Below are positions 11,731-26,069 of a stretch of 64,000 bases of DNA, piece after piece. A program made the position numbers and the translations under genes. The stretch comes from Lepturacanthus savala (taxonomy: Eukaryota > Chordata > Actinopteri > Scombriformes > Trichiuridae): the NCBI GenBank assembly GCA_030544235.1, contig CM060470.1:13801856-13865855 (forward strand), given 5' to 3'. Under the pieces are notes generated by a model that was not told the origin of the DNA, did no database searches, and was given only the letters and a program-made list of their open reading frames with translations. Numbering within the stretch: the first letter of the stretch is position 1; every line of letters begins with the position of its first letter.

Positions 11731-11941
11731 GGGGATCAGCTCCCAGAATGTATCTATTATCCTGCCACACCAATCAAACTGTTGTGTCAGTGCGTTACCA
11801 TTGTATAGTCCTGTGTCAGGTTGCCACTGACCATGGCTGCCATATTGATGACTAAGTCAGTTTGGGGCTCTGAGGACAATGGTGCTCTGGAGCCTCCACA
11901 AAGCGCGAGGCTAATGCTCCCCTTTCAGCCGGCCGCTCAGC

Positions 11942-11954
11942 TGCTGAGTGTGCA
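11942..11954 (+). promoter_or_regulatory. cryba2: Maf-response-like element of cryba2
   Basis: TGCTGAGTGTGCA matches the palindromic Maf consensus TGCTGASTCAGCA at 11 of 13 positions, with an intact TGCTGA half-site. It lies about 47 bp upstream of the TATA box, a usual position for the element through which large Maf factors drive crystallin genes in lens. Function is inferred from motif and position. Confidence 0.6.
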
Positions 11955-12000
11955 AGGCCACCGGGCAAATGGAGTGGCGCAGGTCCAGGGGGCCCGGCCC

Positions 12001-12007
12001 TATAAAA
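12001..12007 (+). promoter_or_regulatory. cryba2: cryba2 TATA box
   Basis: TATAAAA within a GC-rich proximal promoter (11880-12000); the expected transcription start is near 12031. A noncoding first exon ending in a consensus donor follows directly. Confidence 0.85.
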
Positions 12008-12030
12008 ACACAAGCGAGGGTCTCTCCCCC

Positions 12031-12071
12031 GACATTGATTATACTGGATCTGTCCCACCTCAGTACTGTCT
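12031..12071 (+). other. cryba2: cryba2 non-coding exon 1 (predicted)
   Basis: About 41 nt from the predicted start site to a consensus donor (GTAAGT at 12072-12077). It has no ATG, in keeping with beta-crystallin genes, whose first exon is short and untranslated. Intron 1 would be 12072-12826, joining the acceptor CTTCAG at 12821-12826. Confidence 0.7.
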
Positions 12072-12856
12072 GTAAGTATCTCAACACACCGCCTCAGACT
12101 CAGCTAAGAGACTGCAATCAAGGGACAGCTACGTGTACTGGGGTGGAGCCCGACAGCCGCCCAGATGCTACAAACAAACCCTGTATTTGATCGATGGGTA
12201 GATAGACAGCTGTGGGTGCATTTAAACAACAAGGATTGATTTGCTACTGATTTGCTGGGAGTAAAGAAAAACATGGGAAATCATTTCATACTTTGGCTTT
12301 TGAGGGTGAATTGGTTTAAACCTCACCAGCCCTTTTTTAAATAGGGGATGCTGGCAAGATGATGCCTTTACTGGTGTGCTTGTGTTTCACCTAAAACATT
12401 ATGCTAACATTTCTCAAACTGGTAATGTGGCTTGAAGAGACAGAAATGTGGTTTGACGTTATGTAGAATTGCTTCAGCACAGTGACACAGTAGTATAGTG
12501 GATCTCCTCAATGAAGAAAGAGACAATGTGCATTGTAGGTAAATTGGAAAAAAAAAAACAACAATGAATGGGTGGAATTCTCTTAACAGATATTCCTTTC
12601 CAGAGCAAAGTCTTGCTAAAATATTTTAACTATTAAATACAAAAAAAAAATAGTTTTAAAATAGTACCCACCATGCTTAACAAATATAGGTAAACCTGAT
12701 TCCTTGTATATGCTTTAAAATCAACAAGAGGGTAGTCAGGAACTTTCCTTCAGCAGTTTTTAAACCCTGATAAACCAATGTGATTTTCCATATCACAGAA
12801 CTAAAATGACTCTCTACTTCCTTCAGAAAGTAACCCCTAAGGGAGAATCAGCAGCC

Positions 12857-13584
12857 ATGAACACTCAACAGATGGAGCAGATGGGCCAGTTCAAGATCAC
12901 AGTCTGGGAGGAGGAGAACTTCCAGGGAAAGCGCTGTGAGTTCATGCTGGAGTGCCAGAACATCATGGAGAGGGGCTTCAACAAGATCCGCTCCATCAAG
13001 GTTGAGAATGGACCGTAAGTCAACCTTGTTTTTTTGGATCTCACCATTCACAACATCCTACATGATCACTTTCACTTCTTGACCTCTTGACCTCATAGAT
13101 CAGCGTAAGACTTTTTTTTTTTTAATGATGGTCTAGCATATGTAACTTCTGATGTCTTTATCATCCGGCCAGATATTAGTTGAGGATTTGGTAGAATCCG
13201 GTTAAAATTGTTGTATATTCAAGTAAAGCTGATAAATATGCACCTTGTCTTTATATAGAATAGTATCAGAGTGAGTTTATTCCTACAGCATGTTGGTCTG
13301 TGGTTTTCCACTAGGTTTTTGTGAAATATAAAATTGTGTCCCCATTCTATTTCATCTGCTTGGATAAAGTCTGATTAAAGAACATGTGACCAAGAAGCAG
13401 AAACATCAAAAAAAAATAAAATAAAAAAAATTATAGCCTGTGGTGTCATTACGCCACTGGTTTGCATGTATGTGCGCATGCATCCGAGTGTGACCCTTGT
13501 TGCGATATGAGTTGGCTTGTGTGCAGCTGCCGGCTGTGAGCCAGAATGGCTGACTGACTGGAGATCTGATAAAAAGCCCTGTGT

Positions 13585-13615
<31 letters not shown>

Positions 13616-14849
13616 AGGTGACAATGGGGGAGGCAGGAGCAGCAGTATTTAATGTTTGCTTTGTGCTCCCACTGACAAAAGGAGCTGCATGCCGTTTTTC
13701 ACTCGAGGCCATTCTGTGGGCGTTGGTTCTCTATTGTTTAACAGTGTTGTTGCACTGAAACTACTTTGCATTTAAATGTTCATTATTGCTCCATAAAAGG
13801 ATAGTTTTTGTTTTGACGTCTTGTCTTTTTTATTAAAATTGACCTTATCCATGTATAACATGTATGTCCTTTTTTCCTCTCTCCTCTGCATCATTTCTGT
13901 GTGTAGCTGGGTGGGTTATGAGTACCCTGAGTTCCAGGGACAGCAGTTTATCCTGGAGAAGGGAGATTACCCTCGCTACGAGGCCTGGAGTGGGAACAGC
14001 AGCTACAGAACCGAGCACATGCTTTCCTTCAGACCCATCAAGTGTGCCGTAAGTTCCCACATGCTTCCACCTACGTCATCTTCTGTCAGCGTTTGGAAGC
14101 GTCCTACTCCCCTGCCCCACCCCTCCCGACATAAACCACCTATCCCTTCTCATTTCTGTAAAACATTCATTTATTCTACCTCACTTAAATTAATCCTGTT
14201 GAACCCTTGAAACCAACATATTGATGTCAAATTTAATTTTGACACTTAGATTTATCAGTTAATTAGCACTGTTTGCATTGTCTCCCATCATGATATAAAT
14301 AAGGCTTCACACTGACAGCCTATGTCTCTTTTTTTCTTTTCTACAGAACCACAGTGACAGCAAGGTGACCCTGTACGAGTGTGAGGACTTCCAGGGCCGT
14401 AAGTTTGAGATGTGCGATGACTACCCCTCCCTACAGGCCATGGGATGGTGCAGCAAGGAGGTGCCCTCTATCAAAATCAACTCCGGAGCGTAAGTTTATG
14501 CAACTTATTTCAGCGTAAAATCTCACTTGATGGGGATTATTTTTTTTTTAACTCAAACATCCTGTGGGAGTAATAGATATGTCATAACAGAGTCCTGTTT
14601 TAAACGGCTTGTAGACTGTAATGACTGCTGAAATTACACATTGAATTTAAATATCTCTCTCTCCTCTCTATCCCTGTGTCTCTGTTTGTCTCCCTCTGCA
14701 GCTGGGTGGCCTACCAGTTCCCCGGTTACCGTGGCTACCAGTACATCCTGGAGAGAGACAGACACCAAGGCGAGTACAGAAACTACAACGAGTACAGCAC
14801 CCAGGCTCACACCAACCAGGTGCAGTCCATTCGTAGGATCCAGCACTAA
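12857..14849 (+). CDS. cryba2: beta-A2 crystallin (4 coding exons, 196 aa)
   Basis: Structural beta/gamma-crystallin of the lens. Coding exons are 12857-13014, 13907-14048, 14347-14489 and 14702-14849 (stop TAA 14847-14849); all introns are GT-AG and the frame closes exactly (591 nt). Each exon carries one Greek-key motif, the classic beta-crystallin layout: residues 12-53 (FKITVWEEENFQGKRCEF), 54-100 (WVGYEYPEFQGQQFILEKGDYPR), 101-148 (VTLYECEDFQGRKFE) and 148-196 (WVAYQFPGYRGYQYILERD), ending IRRIQH. The short N-terminus (MNTQQMEQMGQ), the third motif KFEMCDDYPSLQAMGW and the RDRHQGEYRNYNEYSTQAHT tail fit the beta-A2 type better than A1 or A4. The ATG at 12857 is chosen because the upstream in-frame ATG at 12806 lies before the exon 2 acceptor. 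Exon 2 starts at 12827, giving 30 nt of 5'UTR. Teleosts have two cryba2 copies; which one this is cannot be told here. Confidence 0.97.
13586..13612 (+). repeat. (CAG)9 trinucleotide repeat in cryba2 intron
   Basis: Nine pure CAG units inside the second intron (13015-13906), followed by TAG. Not coding. Confidence 0.95.
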
Positions 14850-15041
14850 GCCTCCACTCTACCTGCCTGACCCAACCTGAGTTAAAAGAAAAAAAAAACT
14901 AAACTTTTCCCTTCCTCAACTCGAACCCGGACATGTCACAGACCAGTAGATGGACAAACTCTATCATTCTGTGGCTCTGCATGTATGGATATCTAAGTAC
15001 CTACTTCTACTATCATGGTAAAGCATGTTTTTGAAATAGGA

Positions 15042-15047
15042 AATAAA
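15042..15047 (+). terminator. cryba2: cryba2 poly(A) signal
   Basis: AATAAA 193 bp after the stop codon, followed by a CTTTTCTTC stretch and a GT-rich region (15067-15082). The compact 3'UTR suits a highly expressed lens gene. Confidence 0.85.
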
Positions 15048-15069
15048 GGCTTTTCTTCAAAACTATAGA

Positions 15070-15955
15070 CTGTTTGTTGGGTTTTTTTTCACATTGAAAA
15101 TTAACTGGCTACATTGAGCTATCAATCAATTTGAACCTTTGGTTATGGCAGAAAGTCATACCACAGATGTACAAGTATTGCATAATCAGAGCCCCTTATT
15201 CGCTATTACTTATATAAACCAGGCTGTTAGAGAAAGAGTTCTTGCTTGTAATAATTTAAAGGATATATTTATCATTTTAGTGAAGGTACATTGGAAGAGT
15301 TGACTCAAATATCTCTGTTATGGGCTTTAGCATGTGTAATATTATGCTTGTCAGATTGTATTCTTATTTCCAATAAACGAGAGCATGAGATCACATGTGT
15401 TTTTATTATTTGTTGTTCGACTGTTCGACTACAATTTGCCAAAAGTGACCAATCATGTGAAGAGCTGCATGAGAAGCAGATCAGCAAAAAACAGATTTTG
15501 TGGAGCACTGGAAAGAGACATACCAACGTCAGTAGGAAATCTTCTTTTTAGTAAAAAATAAAATATATATATATTATAATACAATTAAATCCAAATTGAT
15601 GTTTTCTTGGTCTTATTTAGACTATTTGATGTCACAAAAGTACTGAGCAGCCACAACAATCAAACCCAGATCAACAGACCCAGGGCACAGAGGCACTATA
15701 GTTTGCACCAGCAGCTGCTCCATTGTGTTTGCACACATGCTCCTTTCTTATAATGTTTAATTACTCTGAGTAATTAAAAAAAGGCAAACAGAGGTCCTCT
15801 GAGAAACAAATTACAACAATGTGAGGTTTCTAATTATTAAAATAGGTGCCAAGTTTGAATATTCAGCTCAAAATAAGTCTTTTTGTTGAATATGTTCATT
15901 AAGCTATTCCCTTTATATTTAGTCCTGTTGTTGTCTATTATAACGTTATATTCAA
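15070..15955. other. spacer between cryba2 and fev, no gene
   Basis: AT-rich non-coding sequence with no recognised element. Confidence 0.5.
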
Positions 15956-15959
15956 TTAT

Positions 15960-16520
15960 GCAATGTTGAATTTGGTGCAATTTGGCCAGATGGTGTCGCT
16001 ATAACTGACGTTATGTTTTGCCTGTAACTTTTGAACCATAGGCCATAGAATAATTTTTCCCTCCTGGAATCTGTGGGTCCAGACAAATATTTCTAAGCCA
16101 CGCCCATTTACATCTATATCCTTTTCGGAAAATTTCACCCCTTAAATTTGAGCATTTCTTACCAATTTTGCTGTAGCTGGCTCTCAAATAGGCAGGGCTC
16201 ATATTGAAAAAAATCTTTCTACAATTTCCTGAAAGCTATTACAACCGCCATTGGTGGACATGTATAGATATGATGTTTGAGTGACCATGACACCTTTGGT
16301 GCCATTTGGCCAATAGGTGTCACTGTAGCACCATAATCCACCTAAAAGAGTAAGAATCTTTGTATGTATGACTGTCTTTCACATGTTCTGAGAACTGTTA
16401 ATCTGAACCACTTCACACTTGGTGGTTGTGTAGCTGAGGACACAAGAGAATGCAGCATCGAGTGTGAATTTGATTGGATGAGTGGTTCTTGAGCAGTCAT
16501 ACGATACTTGACAATGACGC
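15960..16520. repeat. probable dispersed repeat
   Basis: The phrases 'TTTGGCCAGATGGTGTCGCTATAAC' (15982-16006) and 'TTTGGCCAATAGGTGTCACTGTAGC' (16306-16330) are near-duplicates about 324 bp apart, as in an internally repeated element. The text between them resembles a non-coding repeat common in teleosts. No ORF or terminal repeats seen; class unknown. Confidence 0.45.
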
Positions 16521-18795
16521 AAACAACATTTCTTGAGGTCGTTCCAAATGAGCAATGGACTAGTCTATACAAATCAGGATTTAGATTTACAGTACTGTGC
16601 AAAACCCTTAAGGCACTAAAACATGAGGATACTTTAAAAACCAATGCTATGAATGGTATTTGAATTTATAAATTAACTTCAAAATCAATATGTGGTGCTT
16701 TGCCTTTAAACAGGAACAGTTCTCCTCACTACACTTACGCACTGTTTTTCTGGGATTTGGCCAGTAGGTTGTTTCAAGCATCTTGGAGAAATTTAAAACA
16801 TCCCAGTTGCTTCTGCCGCATCATGTAATCCCAGAATGACACAATGCTGTTTAGATCAGAACAAACCATCTGTTGCATGACTATGGTTGTTGTTGCTAAA
16901 GATAGTTATATATATATATGCTGTATATTTAGGGTCAATATCATGCTGCAGACGACTTTCTGATGGTTGCATCATTGCATTGTGGGAGAGAATCGAAGCA
17001 TCATTAAACATCAAGTACCTAAAACCTTTTTCACACTGTATGAAGAGGCAATAAAGAGAATAGTTCGGTAAAGATGTGATTTTAGCTGTAACAAGCAAGA
17101 GGCCCTTGAACACTATGTCTTTCCAATTTGTAGCATTACAATTTCCAGTTTAAATATAACACATGGTTTATAGATATTAACATTGTTAACTCCCAGCCAC
17201 AACCTTGCATATAGCAGCAGACGTTGAGCAGCTTAGCTTGTTTGGTTATTCTAATGTGACACCACCGTGTTTATCTTACAGTGACACAGCAGTATCCTGG
17301 AGTGTGTTTACCTCCATGCACACTCCTCCTGTTGTCCAGGACATGGGATTTAGTGTGACACACCCACAAGCTCACAGTCCCACACCCCAAAAAACAGGAT
17401 GTCTTGATAAATGTGTAACTGTGCACACACACCTTTCTCAAATATACATTCCTCTGCAGACTGATTAAAGCGGCTGCACCTTATAATCTGAGTAGTCTGG
17501 TGAGCTACGAGTTGAAGTACTATGGTCACACATTTCAGAGCAGCAAGGTAAGTTCCAAGCTTCGCAAGGGGAATTTGAAGAATACTATAATTTCATGGGA
17601 TTGTGATGATTGGATACACTAAAAACAACTAATATGGATTAGTAGTAAACTGAATGTTTTGTAGTAGAAGTAGTCGACTGACTGTTTACATCCATCTGGT
17701 GCCACATGACACTTTTTACAAGTTTTTGGGGACTTGCATGCTTTCAATTTTTAAATGTCTTGCAGGCCTTTAAAACTTATTAAGCCAAACCACTTCTTTT
17801 CTGAAAACATGTATCTTCTTCTTTTTTCTCTTTGTGGATTTCTTCCCTCGCGCTACCCAACGATTTCGCTCCGTCGCCATCAGTGGATACTGCCTAGCTT
17901 TCGAGGCTTGTTTTAAGTTGCCTGCGACTTACTTGGACACAGGCAGCTAAAGCAAGTCTGGGACGCCAGAGACACACCGACCAGCCCTGAGGAATTGCCA
18001 ACATATGACAGGCTGAAATCCATCTAGTCGGCCTATACAGAGGGATCCCAGGAGAACATACGGTTTTCCTACTTTAGTTTGATTATTATCTACCACTTAT
18101 GCCGGATTTAATCCCTTTTTTGGGACAGAAAACTATGTAATAATTTGTTGCAGATAGATTCTGTATACTACTGTAATAGGATAATCAACAGCCTATGAGG
18201 ATCTATATTTTGTAAAAACTTCCATGGTGTTAATGCTTGTAATATGCTGCCATATAATTATAAAGCCTTATATTCCACTTTTTCTGCCGTGTGTGCATTT
18301 GTGCATGTGCAGGGTTTTTTATGATGCATTTATTTACGTTGTGATTTTTCCCTCCAGTTTCAAGCATTGAGAATCCAAGTGATCATGCAGAACAGAAAGT
18401 GAATTTATTCTTATCACAATCCTTAACACAGGGTTGTAATCTTAGACACTTTCAGTTCCGGGTTAGCAGGCGAGCACTATTACTGATTAACCTGCTCTGT
18501 GTTTCCTTAAGGCATGACACACACGAACTGAACATTTTACAGCAGCAAACACAGGCAGAGCTGCCTGTATAATTGTAATTATAATTTAATTATTAACACA
18601 CCTCTGGTAAATATTAGATTTAAAGGCCCTGCTGCATTATTGCATGTGGAAAACTCAAATTTGACACACTTTTCAAAGAAATCAACTTATCGATTGATTG
18701 AATAATTGATAAGCCTAAACTAAAATGAAACATTTCTTTAGTCCATATTTTCTCCTTTTACCAAATGCATCTTTGTCCTCTCTTTGCTCTATTAC
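16521..18795. other. spacer between cryba2 and fev, no gene
   Basis: Non-coding. The stretch about 17840-18060 is GC-elevated and complex and could be an old repeat or a regulatory block; I cannot assign it. A donor-like CAAG|GTAAGT at about 17544-17553 follows text without coding resemblance. Confidence 0.45.
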
Positions 18796-18800
18796 ATGGC

Positions 18801-18993
18801 TCTGCAACCCTGGTCCTGGAGAGCCGCTATGGGTGCAGGTTTTTGTTACAACCAAGCAGTTACACACCTGGTTCTCTACTAATGGAGGACCTAGCAAGGG
18901 CCCTAGAGGTTGATTAGTAGAATTAGGTGTGTTACTGCTTGGTTGGAACAAAAACCTGCACCCACAGTGGCTCTCCAGGACCAGGGTTGGAGA
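18801..18993. mobile_element. palindromic MITE, degenerate copy
   Basis: Long imperfect inverted repeat: the left arm beginning near 18803 with 'CAACCCTGGTCCTGGAG' is mirrored by the right arm ending near 18991. The arms have diverged from each other and from the neighbouring copy at 19049. No coding capacity and no clear target duplication. It belongs to the same foldback family as the next element. Confidence 0.75.
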
Positions 18994-19048
18994 CCCAGCA
19001 GCGTATATGAAGGCAGACAGGCAAGCAGCAAGAGACCCTGAATCAGAG

Positions 19049-19232
19049 GTGGCCAACCCTGGTCCTGGAGAGCTACTGTGGGTGCAGGTTTTTGTTCCAA
19101 CCATGCAGGAACACACCTGATTCTACTAATGACCCCTTGCTATTAGCTTCATTAGTAGAATCAGGTGTGTTCCTGCATGGTTGGAACAAAAACCTGCACC
19201 CACAGTAGCTCTCCAGGACCAGGGTTGGCCAC
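19049..19232. mobile_element. palindromic (foldback) MITE with perfect 84-bp arms
   Basis: Left arm 19049-19132 is the exact reverse complement of right arm 19149-19232, around a 16-nt centre. The nine bases CCCTGAATC flank it as a direct repeat (19036-19044 and 19233-19241), extending to 11 of 12 matching bases, which suggests a target-site duplication. The outermost bases (CAGAGGTGG on the left; reverse complement CAGGGGTGG on the right) have the CAG-RGGTG start common in hAT elements, but the exact ends overlap the direct repeat and are ambiguous. Non-autonomous and recently inserted, judging from arm identity. Confidence 0.85.
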
Positions 19233-19241
19233 CCCTGAATC

Positions 19242-20367
19242 AAACCAGGGAGGAGGCAGTTACGTGCCTTACAACAGAAAATCACCAGGACACACCCTCT
19301 GTTGTTGATATATGGGCAAGGTTTATCATCTCTATCAGTTTTTGACACGCACATAAATTACATGAATTTCCATTTTAATTTCATATTTGTTACTTAAAAG
19401 TGTTTCAGTATAGAGGTGATTGCCTTGTAACAATATATGCATGCGGTGTTCACACTGAATAATGATTCATTTATTTAACAATCACTGTTCAAATTACCTT
19501 TAATAACTAGAATTATCACCCTCACGTTGCATAATGTATATTTCTGAAATCGAAAACTGATTTGAAACTGCCAGCCGCTGCCATGTTAATTCTTTCATTG
19601 GTTGTCCTGACTAAAACTACAAAAGGTTGTTTTACATATTATGCCAATGGAAAGTATTTCCAAATACTGAATTTACAGTCTAAACCTGAATAGGCCCACA
19701 AGGCAGCAACTCACAGTCCAAAAAAAAAAAAAGATAAAAATGACAAATAAATATTAGACATGTTAGCATCACTGACCACCAGAAACCATGATTTTAGAGT
19801 TACATCCTCATTAGCCTCTGATTGAGGCTATAACCTTAAACCCACAAACAGAAGGTTGGGGGAGGGGGAGGGGTGAGGACGGGGGAGGAAATGTTCTTGT
19901 TTTCTCATGTGCACTGGAGCGTGTTTTTCAAGGTAAATATTCTTTTCCAACGCGAAATAGGTCTTTGTTGTTTGCCCAGAGGTAAAGAGGCGGAAAAGTG
20001 AGGAGGATCTGAACTGGTTTCCATGTCAAACACTTCAATTCACCATAGAAACTCAGATCTTAACGCGGAAACTTTATTAAACTGTGATGGTGGATTGATA
20101 AGGGCCGAATTTCTATCGTCCTCTTTTTATTGTGGGCACCGGGCGGGCTGACAGAGGTAAATTGCTCTTTTAATTAAAGCAATGCACCAGGGGAAATTGC
20201 TGTCTGAATATTGTCTCAGAGATGGGGGCCAGTGACAGTTGCCTGGAAACTTCAATCTGTCCACCCGCATTTATTCCAGATCACAGTTATGAGATAAAGT
20301 TTAATAAAAATCTTTTCCTCCGCCACCAACGAAATGAAATCCGACCCTTTCTGAACAACTGAACACA
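19242..20367 (+). other. fev: fev upstream region and probable 5'UTR
   Basis: No gene. From about 19850 the sequence becomes more complex, with a G-rich tract (19855-19890) and a TTTAATTAAAGCAATGCA block near 20170; this is where the fev promoter and 5'UTR should be. No TATA box was recognised, so the start site is unknown. Confidence 0.5.
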
Positions 20368-22557
20368 ATGAGACAGGACAGCGGAGGAAACCTCATGTTC
20401 AACATGTATCTCCCAGGTTCGTCATTTTGTCCCGTGGAGAATTATAGAGACAACCTGCTATGATTTAGTCGATTTTGTTTAGTTTGTTGTTTAATCCTGC
20501 TCGACGTCCAGAGGCTGCTGCCGCTGCTGCTGCTTCCAGGACAGAAAGCATTGTTCTGCCTTTTTCAATCTGAAAGCCCGTCTGCTCTTTTGTCGGAAAT
20601 CGGAAATCCTTTTTCCTGGACGCGTTTCCTGGCTTCTCGGAGAGGAGACCGCAGAGACGACACGCTTCATGCATTAGACTCCGACTGGACGGGGGATACA
20701 ATTAGGATTTTAATCGGTTTTAACCTGCACTGAGATATTCATCCGATATTTTTAAACATTTAATTCCAGCTCGAATCGTATTATGCAGTTTTAGAGCTTA
20801 CCTCTACCGAAAACATAGGTTTTATTTCCCTGAAAAATAAATTCCAAGAAATCAATTTACAAATAAATGAGCGATTCGTCTTGGTCTGGCAATTATAGTT
20901 TCTAGGAAAAAAAATGCGGATGTTTTATTTCTTTGTCTTGATAATTTATTGTTATAAATATGAAATAGATAACGGGCCTGCTGCTCCAGAAACCCCTTTT
21001 CTTTTTCTTTTTTTTCCCTTTTAGTTTGGCAATAATGTGATATGAACAGGCAAATATGCAGCTGATAATGCTTTTGTGTATTTTCATTTCAGATCCAACA
21101 GAAAATCTATTGAAAGAAAGCAAAGGAACATCCTGGGGTCCAATAAATACAGGAGTACAGAAAGGTAAGAAAAAGGAAACAAGCGCCAGGAAATATAAAA
21201 ACATCATTATCACCATTTAGGGCACAGATTATTAATTTGCGCCTCACTGACTATATTTTTTATTTAGTTAATTTGTATTCTATTCTATAATGTTTTATTG
21301 ATTATGGAAAAAGAATGAAAAATAAGACGAAATAACATTTATTAGCATAATAACCTTATTATAGCAGGATTAAAATGCGTTTATTTGATTAAAATAATTT
21401 ACTTAATACATTCAAACTGAGGGTTTAAATCGCTATATGTTTGTTCTGAAATAGCTTCACCTCTTCTTCATAACGAACGCGCTTTGATTCCGTCTTCAGG
21501 CTTTGGTAAAGAGAATAAATAAAGAGAATATATACAAGATATAAAAATTAAAATGAAATAAAGATAAAAAAAGCTTCTGTATAAAAGACTAGATTTACAC
21601 ATTTAGATTTTTTAAAAATAATTAAAAAAAAAATCACCCAGATCTTCATAGGGAACTTGTATTTAAAATAATATGAATCCTCATACAGAAAGCAGGCTAT
21701 ATATACAATAAGGACATATAGCCTATATAAATGCATTAAAATATGCGATGTAAAAAACAACAGAAAACTAATATAATCATGCAATATCAATTGCAACAAA
21801 TGTGAAAGAATGTTCTATACGGGCATTGATTTTTATTAGGAATTTGCTTGTGAATCTGTGTGTATTATTTGATTAAATGCCACCGAATGTGATTATATTC
21901 AAAAGATATTATTTCACATTTTAAGCTCTTTTTTTCCTCATTTTGCTTTGCGCCATTTGCCACCGTTTATTAATCCGCAGTTTGCGCTTTATTGCCATTA
22001 TCTCCGTGCGTCTGTACCCAGGCAGCGGGCAGATCCAGCTGTGGCAGTTCCTGCTGGAGCTTCTGTCGGACAGCACCAACATGTCGTGCATCGCCTGGGA
22101 AGGAACCAACGGCGAGTTCAAGCTCATCGACCCGGACGAGGTGGCGCGGCGGTGGGGGGAGCGCAAAAGCAAACCCAACATGAACTACGACAAGCTGAGC
22201 CGGGCGCTGCGCTACTACTACGACAAGAACATCATGACCAAAGTCCACGGGAAGCGCTACGCCTACAAGTTCGATTTCCACGGCCTGGCGCAGGTGTGCC
22301 AGCCGTCCACCACGGAGCAGGCCATCTACAAGTTCCAGGGGAACTTCTCCCCGATGCCCTTCTCCGGCCTCTCCAAACTGAACCTCGTCACGCCCGGCGT
22401 GGGGCCGTCGGGTTTCTCCTACTGGCCCGGTTCGCCGGCCCTGTACCACAGCCACAACCTGCAGGCGCCGGGTCCGTTTGGCACCGTGTCCCCGTCCCAC
22501 ATCAGCTGCGTCAACAACATCAACACGTTGACTAACATCAATAACCATTACAATTGA
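20368..22557 (+). CDS. fev: ETS transcription factor Fev (Pet-1), 3 exons, 218 aa
   Basis: Nuclear ETS-domain factor that specifies serotonergic neurons (FEV/Pet-1). Coding exons are 20368-20416, 21093-21164 and 22022-22557 (stop TGA 22555-22557). Donors are G|GTTCGT and G|GTAAGA, acceptors TTTCAG and CCCAG, and phases join as Asp17 and Gly41. The N-terminus MRQDSGGNLMFNMYLPDPTE, then NLLKESKGTSWGPINTG, is typical of fish Fev. The ETS domain covers about residues 44-127, from QIQLWQFLLELLSD through the recognition helix NYDKLSRALRYYYDKNI (both DNA-contacting arginines present) to KRYAYKFDF. The C-terminus is short and ends NINNHYN; the alanine-rich tail of mammalian FEV is absent, as in other fish. 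Frames opposite exon 3 are GC-rich shadows. The position between cryba2 and cdk5r2 confirms the call. Confidence 0.97.
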
Positions 22558-22634
22558 CTGTTTTAGACAAAACCGGGCCACGTTATTCCATAAGGGACGT
22601 GGTGAGATGGCAAAAAGCACAGAAAAATAATAAT

Positions 22635-23094
22635 AATAAATCAGTTATGGGTAATATCCAGGTGAAAATGTGGTCCGGTTAAATTGCGCAATTGATTAAT
22701 TGTCCTTTTAGACATATACGCGTCTATTTAATTTGAACACGAGGGGATGGTCCATTAGAAGTGCGGGATCGTCACATAGGCGTTGAAATTATTGTAATTT
22801 ATTTTTTAGATTTTTTTTCCCTGAATGCTTAAACACCAACAGTGATTCGTAAGGCACTGTTAATCTCTGAAACCATTAACGCACTTGGAGCCAACGCATT
22901 TACCGAGCGTCTCAAACTGAACTCCCGTTCTCTGCTTTACAGTCCATTTGTAACGTTATACCACACTTTGTGCAAAATCCGTAAACATCTGTCGTTTTTT
23001 TGTCAATTCCTTTTTCCCGCACCGAGACATGTGAACACACTTTTAGATTTCGCTTCAAATATCAGAGCTTTAGGACCACATCATTTCAAATAAA
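22635..23094 (+). terminator. fev: fev candidate poly(A) signals
   Basis: AATAAA occurs at 22635-22640 (78 bp after the stop) and at 23089-23094. The later one would give a 3'UTR of about 550 bp ending just before the first TA array. Which is used cannot be told. Confidence 0.5.
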
Positions 23095-23119
23095 ACATAT
23101 TCATGATGAATATCATGAG

Positions 23120-25950
<2,831 letters not shown>

Positions 25951-25958
25951 GACGGACA

Positions 25959-26028
25959 CACACATGGACACACACACACACATACACACACGGACACACA
26001 CACACACACATACACACATACACACACA

Positions 26029-26066
<38 letters not shown>
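25959..26066. repeat. (CA)n array, interrupted
   Basis: CA repeat with scattered TA, GGA and GA interruptions, pure only at its right end. Confidence 0.95.
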
Positions 26067-26067
<1 letters not shown>

Positions 26068-26069
26068 CA

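Noticed and set aside
12806..12856. Upstream in-frame ATG for beta-A2 crystallin
   Set aside because: It precedes the CTTCAG acceptor at 12821-12826, so it lies in intron 1; family N-termini start at MNTQQ.
18715..19354. Open frames with repeated 'CRFLFQP' and 'GPGL' peptides
   Set aside because: They are translations of the two foldback elements, not proteins.
21943..22021. Extension of fev exon 3 upstream of the acceptor
   Set aside because: The open frame runs into the intron, but AG at 22020-22021 plus correct phase with exon 2 (Gly41) and family sequence fix the exon start at 22022.
21970..22620. Antisense 216-codon frame opposite fev
   Set aside because: Shadow of GC-rich coding sequence; no family resemblance.
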